Shown here piece after piece: positions 5,337-12,358 of a stretch of 12,410 bases of DNA. The position numbers were made by a program, and so were the translations under genes. The stretch is from DATKWS01 sp035529435 (GTDB taxonomy: Bacteria > Krumholzibacteriota > Krumholzibacteriia > Krumholzibacteriales > Krumholzibacteriaceae). Position 1 is the stretch's first letter. The number at the start of each line of letters is the position of its first letter. The DNA is taken from the NCBI GenBank assembly GCA_035529435.1, contig DATKWS010000002.1:1-12410 (forward strand), read 5' to 3'. The notes beneath the pieces were generated by a model. The model was given only the letters and a program-made list of their open reading frames with translations. It ran no database searches and had not been told where the DNA came from.

Positions 5337-7087
5337 AGAGAGCAAGCCCGCACCGCAGGGGACTCGTTCGCCGCTTTTTCCGCGAACGCGTCCGCCCGTA
5401 TCTGGGCCTTCAGGTGGAAATCGGATTCTGCCTGCTGGTCAGCGTCATCCTCGGGCTGGTCGATCCCCTGATTCTCAGGGCAATCATCGATCGCGCACTG
5501 GGGGACGGAGACTACACCCTGCTCCTGCTGCTGGTCGGCATCCTGCTGGGCGTGCTCGTCTTCCGCACCGGATTCCGCATGGTCACCGTCTGGCTTTACA
5601 GCTACTCCGGCCTCAGGATCCTCTTCGATTTCCGCCAGAAGGTCTTCGAGCACGTAGAACGACTCTCCCCCTACTTCTTCCGGGGAGAGCGCATCGGGGA
5701 CATTCTCGCCCGGCTCAGTTCCGATATCGACGTACTGCAACAGGCGGCGGCCCATTCCGTCGTGAATGCCGTGCAGGATCTGCTCACCATCGGTGGAATC
5801 ATGGTAATTCTGTTCTATATTGACCCGAAGCTCACGCTCGCGCTGATTCTTATCTACCCCGTGCTCATCGGCCTCCTCGCCAGGATCAACCGCCGGATCC
5901 AGGTGGAGGGGGTGCGCGCGAGGGAAGCCATGGCGGGGCTCTTCTCCTTTCTCGAGGAACGCCTCACGAGCATCCGCCTCGTCCAAGAGTTCATGAGGGA
6001 AAAGGCGGAAGCCCGCCGCCACGTGCAGGTGTCCCGCCCGTGGATCCGAAGCAACCTCGCCCTCTCCGTGATCGGCGCGGGACAGATTTCCCTGGCCGAT
6101 GTGATGGCCACCGGCGCATTCATCCTGGTGTTTCTCATGGGCGGCAGGCGTGTGCTCGATGGGACATTGAGCCTGGGAAGCCTCGTGGCTTTCTATACGC
6201 TGGCCAGCCGCCTCTACCGGCCCATCTCCGGACTCATAGATATCAATATCGACCTCCAGGTCGCCCAGGCCTCGCTGAGCCGCGTGTACGAGCTGCTCGA
6301 CACGAAACCCGATATCACGGAGCACGGGGAGGCTACAACACCCGCAACGATCAAGGGCGCGATACAGCTCACGGGGGTCGGTCTGACATGGCCGGGCGGC
6401 ACGCGCGCGCTCGATGACGTCACACTGGCGGTGGAGCCGGGGCAGGTGGTCGCCCTGGTGGGTCCCTCGGGAAGCGGCAAATCCACCCTCGCCGCACTCG
6501 TCGCCCGGTACCTGGATCCGCAGCAGGGCGCGGTCTACATCGACGGCCTCGACGTACGGCGCTGGAAGCTCAGGAGCCTCCACCGCACCGTCGGTCTCGT
6601 CCCCCAGGAGACGCAGCTCTTCCACGACACCATCGCCGGCAACCTGCGCCTGGCGCGGCCCAACGCCTCCGACGCGGAGCTGATCGAAGCCATGGAGGCG
6701 ACCGGGCTGGGGGATTTCCTCTCCGGCCTGCCGAACGGCCTCATGACCGTCGTCGGCGAGCAGGGACTGCTCATCTCCGGCGGTGAACGCCAGAGGCTCG
6801 CCCTGGCGCGTTCACTCCTCAAGGCACCCGGCATTCACATTCTCGATGAGGCGACCTCGGCCCTCGACCCCCGCACGGAACGCCAGGTCCTCTCGCGTTA
6901 CTTCGAAACGGTCCGCGGGCGGACGGTCATCCTCATCGCCCACCGCCTCACCAGCGTGACGAACGCCGACCGCATCTTCGTCCTGAGCGAGGGGCGGCTC
7001 GTCGAGTCGGGAACGCACAACCAGCTGTACAAGGCCGGGGGACTGTACCACTGCCTCTTCGACGAGCAGTCGCGCGACGTGCAATAA
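5333..7087 (+). CDS. ABC exporter, fused membrane and ATPase domains
   Basis: 584 residues, GTG start overlapping the HlyD stop. The transmembrane domain covers about 30-310 with several clear hydrophobic segments (for example GFCLLVSVILGLV, YTLLLLLVGILLGVLVF, TIGGIMVILFYI). The nucleotide-binding domain (about 345-584) is complete: Walker A GPSGSGKST (377-385), Q-loop VPQE, signature ISGGE (481-485, a mild variant of LSGGQ), Walker B IHILDE (501-506), D-loop SALD and switch His537 (IAHRLT). It is a half-transporter of the MsbA/LmrA/peptide-exporter type, acting as a homodimer in the inner membrane. There is no N-terminal C39 peptidase domain, so it does not remove leaders itself. With the adjacent HlyD adaptor it probably secretes a modified peptide; self-protection is an alternative. 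Confidence 0.9.
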   Translation: MKRASPHRRGLVRRFFRERVRPYLGLQVEIGFCLLVSVILGLVDPLILRAIIDRALGDGDYTLLLLLVGILLGVLVFRTGFRMVTVWLYSYSGLRILFDFRQKVFEHVERLSPYFFRGERIGDILARLSSDIDVLQQAAAHSVVNAVQDLLTIGGIMVILFYIDPKLTLALILIYPVLIGLLARINRRIQVEGVRAREAMAGLFSFLEERLTSIRLVQEFMREKAEARRHVQVSRPWIRSNLALSVIGAGQISLADVMATGAFILVFLMGGRRVLDGTLSLGSLVAFYTLASRLYRPISGLIDINIDLQVAQASLSRVYELLDTKPDITEHGEATTPATIKGAIQLTGVGLTWPGGTRALDDVTLAVEPGQVVALVGPSGSGKSTLAALVARYLDPQQGAVYIDGLDVRRWKLRSLHRTVGLVPQETQLFHDTIAGNLRLARPNASDAELIEAMEATGLGDFLSGLPNGLMTVVGEQGLLISGGERQRLALARSLLKAPGIHILDEATSALDPRTERQVLSRYFETVRGRTVILIAHRLTSVTNADRIFVLSEGRLVESGTHNQLYKAGGLYHCLFDEQSRDVQ

Positions 7088-7165
7088 GAATTGCCTGCAC
7101 AAGGCCCCCGTGAATGTCGGATTCATGTCAAGACGCTTCCGGGAGCGGATTCTACATCTGTACAC

Positions 7166-7194
7166 TTGACAGCCAATTCATGTCCTGATACTAT
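7166..7194 (+). promoter_or_regulatory. Sigma70-type promoter for the Cys-rich precursor operon
   Basis: TTGACA (7166-7171, perfect), 17-nt spacer, TACTAT (7189-7194, 4 of 6). Predicted start near 7201, giving an untranslated leader of about 200 nt before ATG 7400. Confidence 0.65.
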
Positions 7195-7298
7195 CAGCCT
7201 GCTCGATTAAGGGATTTGCATCCAAGAACAACTCACGAGGGACTCTTTTACGTACGATGCTTCACACATGCACGGTTGATATGGGCTTATTCCGTGAC

Positions 7299-7338
7299 GG
7301 AGGATCGCCCGGCGGATCATACCTCCCCCTATTTTTTT
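7299..7338 (+). terminator. Terminator-like hairpin plus T7, possible attenuator
   Basis: GGAGG (7299-7303) pairs with CCTCC (7322-7326), with an inner GC-rich ATC/GAT-flanked stem, followed shortly by seven T (7332-7338). It may end transcription from the upstream exporter genes. Because the best promoter lies before it, it would also sit in the leader of the precursor transcript and could act as an attenuator. The stem is short and imperfect, so efficiency is uncertain. Confidence 0.4.
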
Positions 7339-7383
7339 CATCTCTAAATGTGCTGAATCGTTCCCGTGTATTGGTATATAGTG

Positions 7384-7393
7384 AAAGGAGGTG
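7384..7393 (+). promoter_or_regulatory. Near-perfect ribosome binding site that decides the precursor start
   Basis: AAAGGAGGTG ends 6 nt before ATG 7400. The in-frame GTG at 7391 lies inside this site, so translation should begin at ATG 7400. Confidence 0.85.
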
Positions 7394-7399
7394 AAACGT

Positions 7400-7669
7400 A
7401 TGTCAGGAATGGATGAAATCAAGAAGGCTCTCAGGGACAGCGGTCTCAGGATCCCATCCAATGCATCCGAGGAGATGCTCGAAGCGGAGGCTGCGCAGGA
7501 TCCATGGTGGTGCCCGATCGCATGCCAGACGGGATGCTTCTGGGGCGCGTGCGCCACGGGCCATTGCGTGTTCCAGTGCCCGACCGGTGAGTGCAGTGCA
7601 ACCAACTGCCAGACCGGCGACATCTTCGGTGGCGAGCCGGTTCCGTATCCGGAACCACTGCCGCGGTAA
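7400..7669 (+). CDS. Cys-rich RiPP precursor with C-x-T-G repeats (89 residues)
   Basis: ATG at 7400 with an extremely strong ribosome site. Residues 1-37 form an acidic, helical leader-like part (MDEIKKALRDSGLRIPSN, then EEMLEAEAAQD and PWW). The core has eight Cys at 38, 42, 46, 51, 56, 60, 65 and 70, spaced 4 or 5 apart. CQTG, CATG, CPTG and CQTG recur every 9-10 residues, a tandem-repeat core. The tail (GEPVPYPEPLPR) is Pro-rich and Cys-free. The next gene is a radical SAM/SPASM enzyme whose N-terminus resembles thioether-forming maturases, so Cys-to-backbone thioethers (ranthipeptide or sactipeptide type) are the likely modification. No exact known family is recognised. The hairpin at 7742 separates it from its maturase, fitting much higher expression of the precursor. 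Confidence 0.85.
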   Translation: MSGMDEIKKALRDSGLRIPSNASEEMLEAEAAQDPWWCPIACQTGCFWGACATGHCVFQCPTGECSATNCQTGDIFGGEPVPYPEPLPR

Positions 7670-7741
7670 GACCGATCGCCGCTTTTGAATTCGGTTTCTG
7701 CGCGACATCGGAGCACCATGCACGAGCGGCGTGAACGGCAT

Positions 7742-7777
7742 GATTACGGGGCGCCGGGACCCCGGCGCCCCGTAATC
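7742..7777 (+). other. 17-bp perfect hairpin between precursor and maturase
   Basis: GATTACGGGGCGCCGGG (7742-7758) is exactly complementary to 7761-7777, leaving a minimal loop. There is no T-tract after it. Read-through is needed unless the maturase gene has its own promoter. It likely stabilises or processes the precursor mRNA, or works as a partial terminator setting the precursor-to-enzyme ratio. Confidence 0.7.
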
Positions 7778-7820
7778 GACTCTGTATGACGACGTCGAAT
7801 GTTCGCAAGGAGCGAATACC

Positions 7821-9305
7821 ATGGCAACCGCTATCAAGGAAGATTACTACGTCTTGAATCCGGCGTGCCGCATCAGAAACGATGGTAAATATGTATTCGC
7901 CGGATTTCCCTCCGATATCAGCGTGTCCGTCCTTCGTCTCGCACCCATGGAAGGGATCATGGCCGCCCTGATGAACGGAGAGCGCTCCATGGATGAGGCG
8001 ACGGGCTTCTTCGAAGCGATGGCGGCCCCGACCTCCACCGATCCCCAGCAGGACGCGAAGACGATGGTGCGGTACCTCGTGAAGAGACATCTCGAGCCGC
8101 TTGGCGATATGCCCGGGCCGCTCCTCGTCCCCAGATCGGAATTGACGGATGAGCAGTTGCGTTCCCTGCCGCAGCACGATCCGGTCGATTTCATCGTGAA
8201 GCCGGAGGATTACAATCCGATCGATCTGAAACTGTCGTATCCCGCCAGCATTCTGTGGCTCATCACCAACGAATGCGCGGTGAGCTGCCAGTACTGTTAC
8301 ATGGATAAAACCAAAATAGAGAAAAACAATCTCGTTCCCTTCGAGAGAATGCGCGAGGTTCTCACCGAGGCCAGGGGCAAAGGGCTCATATGCGTTTCCC
8401 TCTCCGGCGGGGATCCTTTCTGCCATCCGCGCATTTTCGACCTGCTCGAGCTCATGGAAGAACTGGGATATGCGAAGACCTCCATCGCCACCAAGCACTA
8501 TATGTCGCGCGGGATGGCCGAACGCCTCGCCGCATGCGGCATCCTGGACGAGCTCCAGTTCAGCATCGATTCGACGGTGCCGGAAATAGCCGATTTTCTG
8601 GTCCGGACCCCCGGCTTCTGCGAGAGAACCATCGAATCGATCCGGAACGTTCAGAACGCCGGCATCGAGAAGGTGGCCGTCAAGGGCGTCATCACCCCGT
8701 ACAACCTGCCCACGCTGCCGAAGATGTACCGTGACATGAAGGCGTTGGGCATACCGACGGTACGGATGGCGACGTACGGCAGAAGCGGCTACAACCACAA
8801 GGATAAGCTCTTCAACCATCCCGACGATTACAAATGGCTCGATGCGGAATTCGAGAAACTGCGGGAGGAGTTCCCCGGCGAGATGATATCCTACCAGAAC
8901 GGCTCACCGCAGCTCGAGCCGATCGGCGACGAACAGAAACAGAAGAACTGGGAGAGCAGATCCCGCTGCACCGCGGGGAGAACATCGATCACCATAGCCC
9001 CGAACGGCAAGGTGGTGGCCTGCGAGCAGATGCCCCTGAGGGAACAGGATTATCTCGGTGATATCAAAACGCAGTCCCTCGAGGAGGCATGGAACAGCGC
9101 GGCTCTGGATGAATACCTGATCCATCCGCCGCGGGAGAGATTGAAAAACACGCCGTGCTACGATTGTTCCGAGGAGGAATTCAATCACTGCCAGATGTAC
9201 ATGGGAATATGCGTGAGGGACTGCTGCATACAGTTCGGAACACGCTGGTATTCACCTCCCAATTGTCCGAAGACGCCGCGTGAAAAGTATGTCCGCCAGT
9301 TATAG
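7821..9305 (+). CDS. Radical SAM/SPASM maturase of the Cys-rich precursor
   Basis: 494 residues from ATG 7821, AAGGAG 8 nt upstream. The N-terminus (YVLNPACRIRNDGKYVFAGF, then a small helical region to about 95) looks like the leader-binding domain found in thioether-forming peptide maturases. The radical SAM motif is CX3CX2C at C152, C156 and C159 (ECAVSCQYCYMDK), with SGGDP as the SAM-binding Gly motif. The SPASM region starts with CX12GX4C (RCTAGRTS...PNGKVVAC) and continues with CYDC, NHC, GIC and VRDC, enough for auxiliary 4Fe-4S clusters. Expected chemistry is peptide radical formation and S-C (or C-C) bond formation on the precursor encoded immediately upstream. The exporter gene follows after 26 nt. 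Sequence similarity to the leftward SPASM enzyme is limited to motifs, so the two probably serve different substrates. Confidence 0.9.
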   Translation: MATAIKEDYYVLNPACRIRNDGKYVFAGFPSDISVSVLRLAPMEGIMAALMNGERSMDEATGFFEAMAAPTSTDPQQDAKTMVRYLVKRHLEPLGDMPGPLLVPRSELTDEQLRSLPQHDPVDFIVKPEDYNPIDLKLSYPASILWLITNECAVSCQYCYMDKTKIEKNNLVPFERMREVLTEARGKGLICVSLSGGDPFCHPRIFDLLELMEELGYAKTSIATKHYMSRGMAERLAACGILDELQFSIDSTVPEIADFLVRTPGFCERTIESIRNVQNAGIEKVAVKGVITPYNLPTLPKMYRDMKALGIPTVRMATYGRSGYNHKDKLFNHPDDYKWLDAEFEKLREEFPGEMISYQNGSPQLEPIGDEQKQKNWESRSRCTAGRTSITIAPNGKVVACEQMPLREQDYLGDIKTQSLEEAWNSAALDEYLIHPPRERLKNTPCYDCSEEEFNHCQMYMGICVRDCCIQFGTRWYSPPNCPKTPREKYVRQL

Positions 9306-9331
9306 TGTGCGGCCGGAGCGAGGAAGAATAT

Positions 9332-11143
9332 ATGGGTGACAACTACGACCGCCCGCGCGATCCGTTCGACCTGCCGAGATTTCTCGTCCACAAGGCGTTC
9401 CATCCCATCACCCACCTCTGGCGGCTTCGCGGGGAAGCCCGCCGGTACCAAAAGCTCCTGATCGTCCTCGGCCTGCTGGGCGTGATCGTATCCGCGCAGC
9501 AGTGGCTCGCGCCGCGCATCACGAAGCGGATTATCGACGACGCGTATCCGGGAAGGGATTTCCGGCTCTTCTACATTCTCAGCGCCGTTCTGGTCGGGAT
9601 CAACGTCCTTTCGAAGATCATCAGTTCGGTTACCAGCTATCTGAAACTGTACGTCGACAACCTGATCTCATTCAAGGTCAGGACGCGGGTCTTCCGCGCC
9701 CTGTACCGGGTGCCGATCTCCTACGTGGAGGGTCATCAGTCCGGCATGTTCCTCGAGCGTGTCGCCGGGGACGCCGGCATGACGGCTACCATGCTCTCGG
9801 GCCTTCTGCCGCAGGTGATCTCCCTCGTACTGACCCTCGTCATCACGCTCGTCATGATGATCGATATCAGTCGGCTCGTCACACTGCTCGTCCTCGCCGG
9901 CGTGCCCTTCTACTACATAATCAGCAGCATCCTGGCGCTCAAGATGCGGGCGTGGAGCCAGGCGGCGCGATTCAAGGAGGAGGAGGTCACCTCGAAGTCG
10001 GTCGAGGCCATTCAGGGAGTGCCGACGGCGCGCCTCTTCGGGGTCGGTACGTGGCTCAAGAGAATATACAAGAGACTGCTCCGGGACAGGATGAAGATCG
10101 CCTTCGGCATGTGGCGGACGCAGTTGACATACGGTATGATGAGCTGGATCGTCACGTACGGATGGGGCGTGTTCCTCACCGTGGGGGGCTGGTACCTCGT
10201 GTTCAATGACCGCCTCACCCTGGGAGATGCGGTGGCGCTGGGGATGTACATACCGGTGCTGCTGAGACCCGCCGAGCAGGCCCTCGGCATCTATCGATCC
10301 CTGATCGCCTCGTCGGTGCCGGCCCAGAGGGTGCTCGAGATCCTGGACAGCGCCAGGAAGATGCACCAGGACGAGAAACGCAGCGAGATACATGTATCCG
10401 AGGGGATCGAATTCAAGAACATCAATTTTTCCTATCCGGGCAGCAACTGGTCCCTCAAGGACCTCTCCCTGAACCTCAAGTGCGGAGAGACGCTGGCCCT
10501 CATCGGGCCGACCGGCTGCGGGAAAACGACCATTCTGCGCATCATGGCCGGACTGTACGAAGACTACACGGGCGACATCCTCGTGGACGGCACGCCCCTG
10601 AGAACAGTCAGATCATCCGCCTATCAGAAGAACGTGGCGATGGTGATGGCGGAGAACTTCTTTTTCAGCGGCACGATCATGGAGAACATGTGCATCGCGG
10701 GGCCCGACGTGGATCCTGATCGCGTGCGGACGACCGCCGAAACCCTCGGCATGAACGAATGGCTCGAAACACTGCCCAAGGGGTACGACACGTTACTCGG
10801 CGTCGGCGGCATCCGCCTCTCGTCGGGGCAGACGCAGAAACTGGCCATACTGCGGTCGGTTCTCAAGCAGCCGAGGATCTACCTGCTGGACGAGATCACC
10901 TCGGCGATGGACGTCGCATCGGAACGTATGATTCTGGACGGATTGTACAAACTGAAATCACCCGAAGCCATTACGGTCTTCACGGCACACCGTCTCGCCC
11001 TGACGCTGGAACCGGACGTCGACACGGTGGCCGTGCTGGAAGACGGCGCACTGGTCGAGTGCGGGGTGCCCCGCGAGCTCTACAGGCGGGGCGGTCATTA
11101 CCGCCGGCTGATGGATCTCTCCAAGCTGGAAGCGCTGTTTTGA
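9332..11143 (+). CDS. ABC exporter of the Cys-rich peptide module, atypical ATPase motifs
   Basis: 603 residues. ATG 9332 is preferred because AGGA lies 7 nt upstream; an in-frame GTG at 9305 overlaps the previous stop but has no ribosome site. The transmembrane domain (about 40-330) has clear hydrophobic helices (LLIVLGLLGVIVS, FYILSAVLVGINVL, VISLVLTLVITLVMMI, LLVLAGVPFYYIISSILAL). The ATPase domain has Walker A IGPTGCGKTT (391-400), signature LSSGQ (496-500) in place of LSGGQ, Walker B IYLLDE (516-521), D-loop SAMD and switch His553. The Q-loop position, VPQD-type in most relatives, reads VMAE, so the usual Gln is Ala440. No C39 peptidase or cyclic-nucleotide domain is present. Likely exports the modified Cys-rich peptide, probably as a homodimer; no second HlyD gene accompanies it. 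Confidence 0.88.
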   Translation: MGDNYDRPRDPFDLPRFLVHKAFHPITHLWRLRGEARRYQKLLIVLGLLGVIVSAQQWLAPRITKRIIDDAYPGRDFRLFYILSAVLVGINVLSKIISSVTSYLKLYVDNLISFKVRTRVFRALYRVPISYVEGHQSGMFLERVAGDAGMTATMLSGLLPQVISLVLTLVITLVMMIDISRLVTLLVLAGVPFYYIISSILALKMRAWSQAARFKEEEVTSKSVEAIQGVPTARLFGVGTWLKRIYKRLLRDRMKIAFGMWRTQLTYGMMSWIVTYGWGVFLTVGGWYLVFNDRLTLGDAVALGMYIPVLLRPAEQALGIYRSLIASSVPAQRVLEILDSARKMHQDEKRSEIHVSEGIEFKNINFSYPGSNWSLKDLSLNLKCGETLALIGPTGCGKTTILRIMAGLYEDYTGDILVDGTPLRTVRSSAYQKNVAMVMAENFFFSGTIMENMCIAGPDVDPDRVRTTAETLGMNEWLETLPKGYDTLLGVGGIRLSSGQTQKLAILRSVLKQPRIYLLDEITSAMDVASERMILDGLYKLKSPEAITVFTAHRLALTLEPDVDTVAVLEDGALVECGVPRELYRRGGHYRRLMDLSKLEALF

Positions 11144-11459
11144 AAAGATACGTGAGGTTCGCATGATTTCCCGGTGATCAGCTATCGGTTTTCCGAACGT
11201 GAACTGCTTTCCATTCAATGTAATGCCACATCGTCATTGAGCCTGACGGCGAACATCCTGTATCAACGAAAGAAATCATGTTTCTGGCTGGGATGGACGC
11301 CCGTACACCACAGGGATCTCGACCTCAATATGGTTCTTTGACCCTCGGCGTTATGTATAATTACCATTAACCTTGATCCGTCATTCTTTTGGATGTGAAT
11401 GTTTGGCCCGGCGCCGGGAGCTATCTGCTGAATTCCACAGTTAGGCCGCTTTATTAACC
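11144..11459. other. Gene-free interval after the exporter
   Basis: 316 bases without a convincing gene on either strand. It contains a perfect 12-bp palindrome, CCCGGCGCCGGG (11407-11418), and an isolated TATAAT (11356-11361) whose nearest TTGACC is only 12 nt upstream, too close for a normal promoter. A 55-codon GTG frame (11174-11341) lacks a ribosome site. No classical terminator for the exporter gene is seen. Confidence 0.5.
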
Positions 11460-11813
11460 TTACTCATTCACCGGGCATATCTGATTTCGCTCAACGGTAA
11501 CAACGCTCTCGTAGTCCGATAGAGAGACGATCCATTCATCCTCGGTCCCTTCAGGGACAGCGACGATTACCCATTTCTCAGTTGCGCCAAAAATATCTCC
11601 TTGGATCATCAATCCCAAGTCGGAGATAAAATCTTGAATGGAGCCGTCCGTTACATTCTTATCAAAGGCAACGACAACACAGCCCGGCGCATCGTAGCAT
11701 TCTCCACCCTTATACGTCTCGCCAGGTACTGTCGTCGTCGATTCCGAACACGCGCCAAAGAATACGCAGAAGGCGAGAACCAGCAGACAGAAAAAATAAC
11801 GCAATATTTTCAT
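11460..11813 (-). CDS. Small lipoprotein with a protease-prodomain/I9-like region
   Basis: 117 residues from ATG 11813, with AGGGAGA about 9 nt upstream on the minus strand. The hydrophobic signal (ILRYFFCLLVLAFCVFFGAC) ends in a lipobox-like FGAC, so Cys22 should be lipidated and the protein membrane-anchored. A short Ser/Thr-rich linker follows. Residues 45-112 (CVVVAFDKNVTDGSIQDFIS, WVIVAVPEGTEDEW, YESVVTVERNQI) have the beta-alpha-beta rhythm of the propeptide/inhibitor I9-like domain that precedes subtilisin-type proteases (VxVxF..., L..L, VxVPEG, V..VE.N). Here it stands alone, with no protease attached. Three further Cys (39, 45, 113) could form a disulfide. It points towards the RiPP cluster and is probably a separate transcription unit. 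A periplasmic protease inhibitor or immunity function is only a guess. Confidence 0.7.
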   Translation of the reverse strand: MKILRYFFCLLVLAFCVFFGACSESTTTVPGETYKGGECYDAPGCVVVAFDKNVTDGSIQDFISDLGLMIQGDIFGATEKWVIVAVPEGTEDEWIVSLSDYESVVTVERNQICPVNE

Positions 11814-11862
11814 GGCAATTCGTCTCCCTGCGTAGCCTAACTTATAATGATTCCGTTCCGGA

Positions 11863-11882
11863 TAGCATAATACTACATGCTA
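11863..11882 (-). promoter_or_regulatory. Inverted repeat upstream of the lipoprotein gene, near a possible -10 box
   Basis: TAGCAT and ATGCTA (11863-11868 and 11877-11882) flank 8 nt. A minus-strand TATAAG box lies at about 11831-11836, between this repeat and the gene. The arrangement would suit an operator or the upstream part of a promoter, but no good -35 box is found. Confidence 0.3.
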
Positions 11883-11941
11883 CCCTTGCCGAGTATCGAC
11901 CCTTGGTGGGGTATAAATATCATAATATAATTCTTAAATAT

Positions 11942-12242
11942 TTACAAGATAAAGTTAGTCGAGTCGGCGAAGGGATGGGTCTTGATGATGAAATAGAGGA
12001 GGTGCGCGGCCCTGGCCTCGACACTCGGATTGGCCGGTTCGCCGAAGACGCTCTGCTGCAGATTGCCCAGAATGACCGCCAATCCATCCCCCCCCGCTCC
12101 TGCCCGAAAAGCTCTCCCGCCTCATTCCGCGCCACGAGGTCCGCCTTGAATTGAACGTCTGCGCGTAGCGGGTGATGACATCCACGATACTCCGGCCCGT
12201 AGCCGCGGGGAGTTGGGGACTGGCGACGGTCCGCTGCACCGC
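11942..12242 (-). pseudogene. Decayed RhuM/Fic-domain protein, frameshifted and internally deleted
   Basis: Reading the minus strand, family-like sequence appears in three frames in the right order: DVITRYAQTF (frame 1), then KADLVARNEAGELFGQER (frame 2), then LAVILGNLQQSVFGEPANPS and AAHLLYFIIKTHPFADS (frame 3), ending at TAA 11944-11942. From memory these match the C-terminal half of RhuM-family virulence/Fic-type proteins, where ITRY.HTF is normally followed by some 40 further residues before LKADLVARGEA, and HPFADGNKR is the Fic motif. Here that spacer is missing, two frame changes are needed, and the Fic motif is cut at HPFADS, losing GNKR. The N-terminal half is not recognisable upstream. 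It is a non-functional remnant of an accessory gene. Confidence 0.7.
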
Positions 12243-12287
12243 TCGTCGAGGCGGCGGGATGAGCCTTGGATCGGATAATCCTAAAAG

Positions 12288-12358
12288 CCGGTTGAAGGGA
12301 TTATAGGTAAACGAGGCTTCTTAGGGCAACACGCCACTTGTTCAACCCGTTCAACCGG
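12288..12358. repeat. Inverted repeat CCGGTTGAA / TTCAACCGG
   Basis: CCGGTTGAA (12288-12296) and TTCAACCGG (12350-12358) flank 53 nt, and a further TTCAACCC copy lies at 12341-12348. It is next to the pseudogene and could be a hairpin or the trace of a small mobile element. No transposase is present in the window. Confidence 0.35.

Larger units (their letters stand above)
7088..7399 (+). other. Gene-free interval upstream of the Cys-rich precursor
   Basis: 312 bases with no supportable gene. It holds a promoter (7166-7194), a leader of about 200 nt, a hairpin with T7 tract (7299-7338) and a strong ribosome site (7384-7393). A 24-codon ATG frame near 7113 has no ribosome site and is ignored. 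No clear terminator for the preceding ABC gene is seen apart from the hairpin at 7299. Confidence 0.6.

Noticed and set aside
7372..7380. Extended -10-like TGGTATATA just before the precursor
   Set aside because: Transcription would start inside the Shine-Dalgarno, leaving an incomplete ribosome site; the upstream TTGACA/TACTAT promoter is better.
7446..8819. Long minus-strand frames opposite the right-arm maturase and opposite the exporters (4278-5345, 5237-6625)
   Set aside because: Antisense shadows of genes with clear catalytic motifs; their compositions are His/Arg-rich and featureless.
11174..11341. GTG-started 55-codon frame after the exporter, with some beta-strand-like alternation
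   Set aside because: No ribosome site, no recognisable family; the resemblance to an outer-membrane protein fragment was too vague.
11338..11361. TTGACC with TATAAT
   Set aside because: The spacer is 12 nt, too short for a sigma70 promoter, and no plus-strand gene follows.
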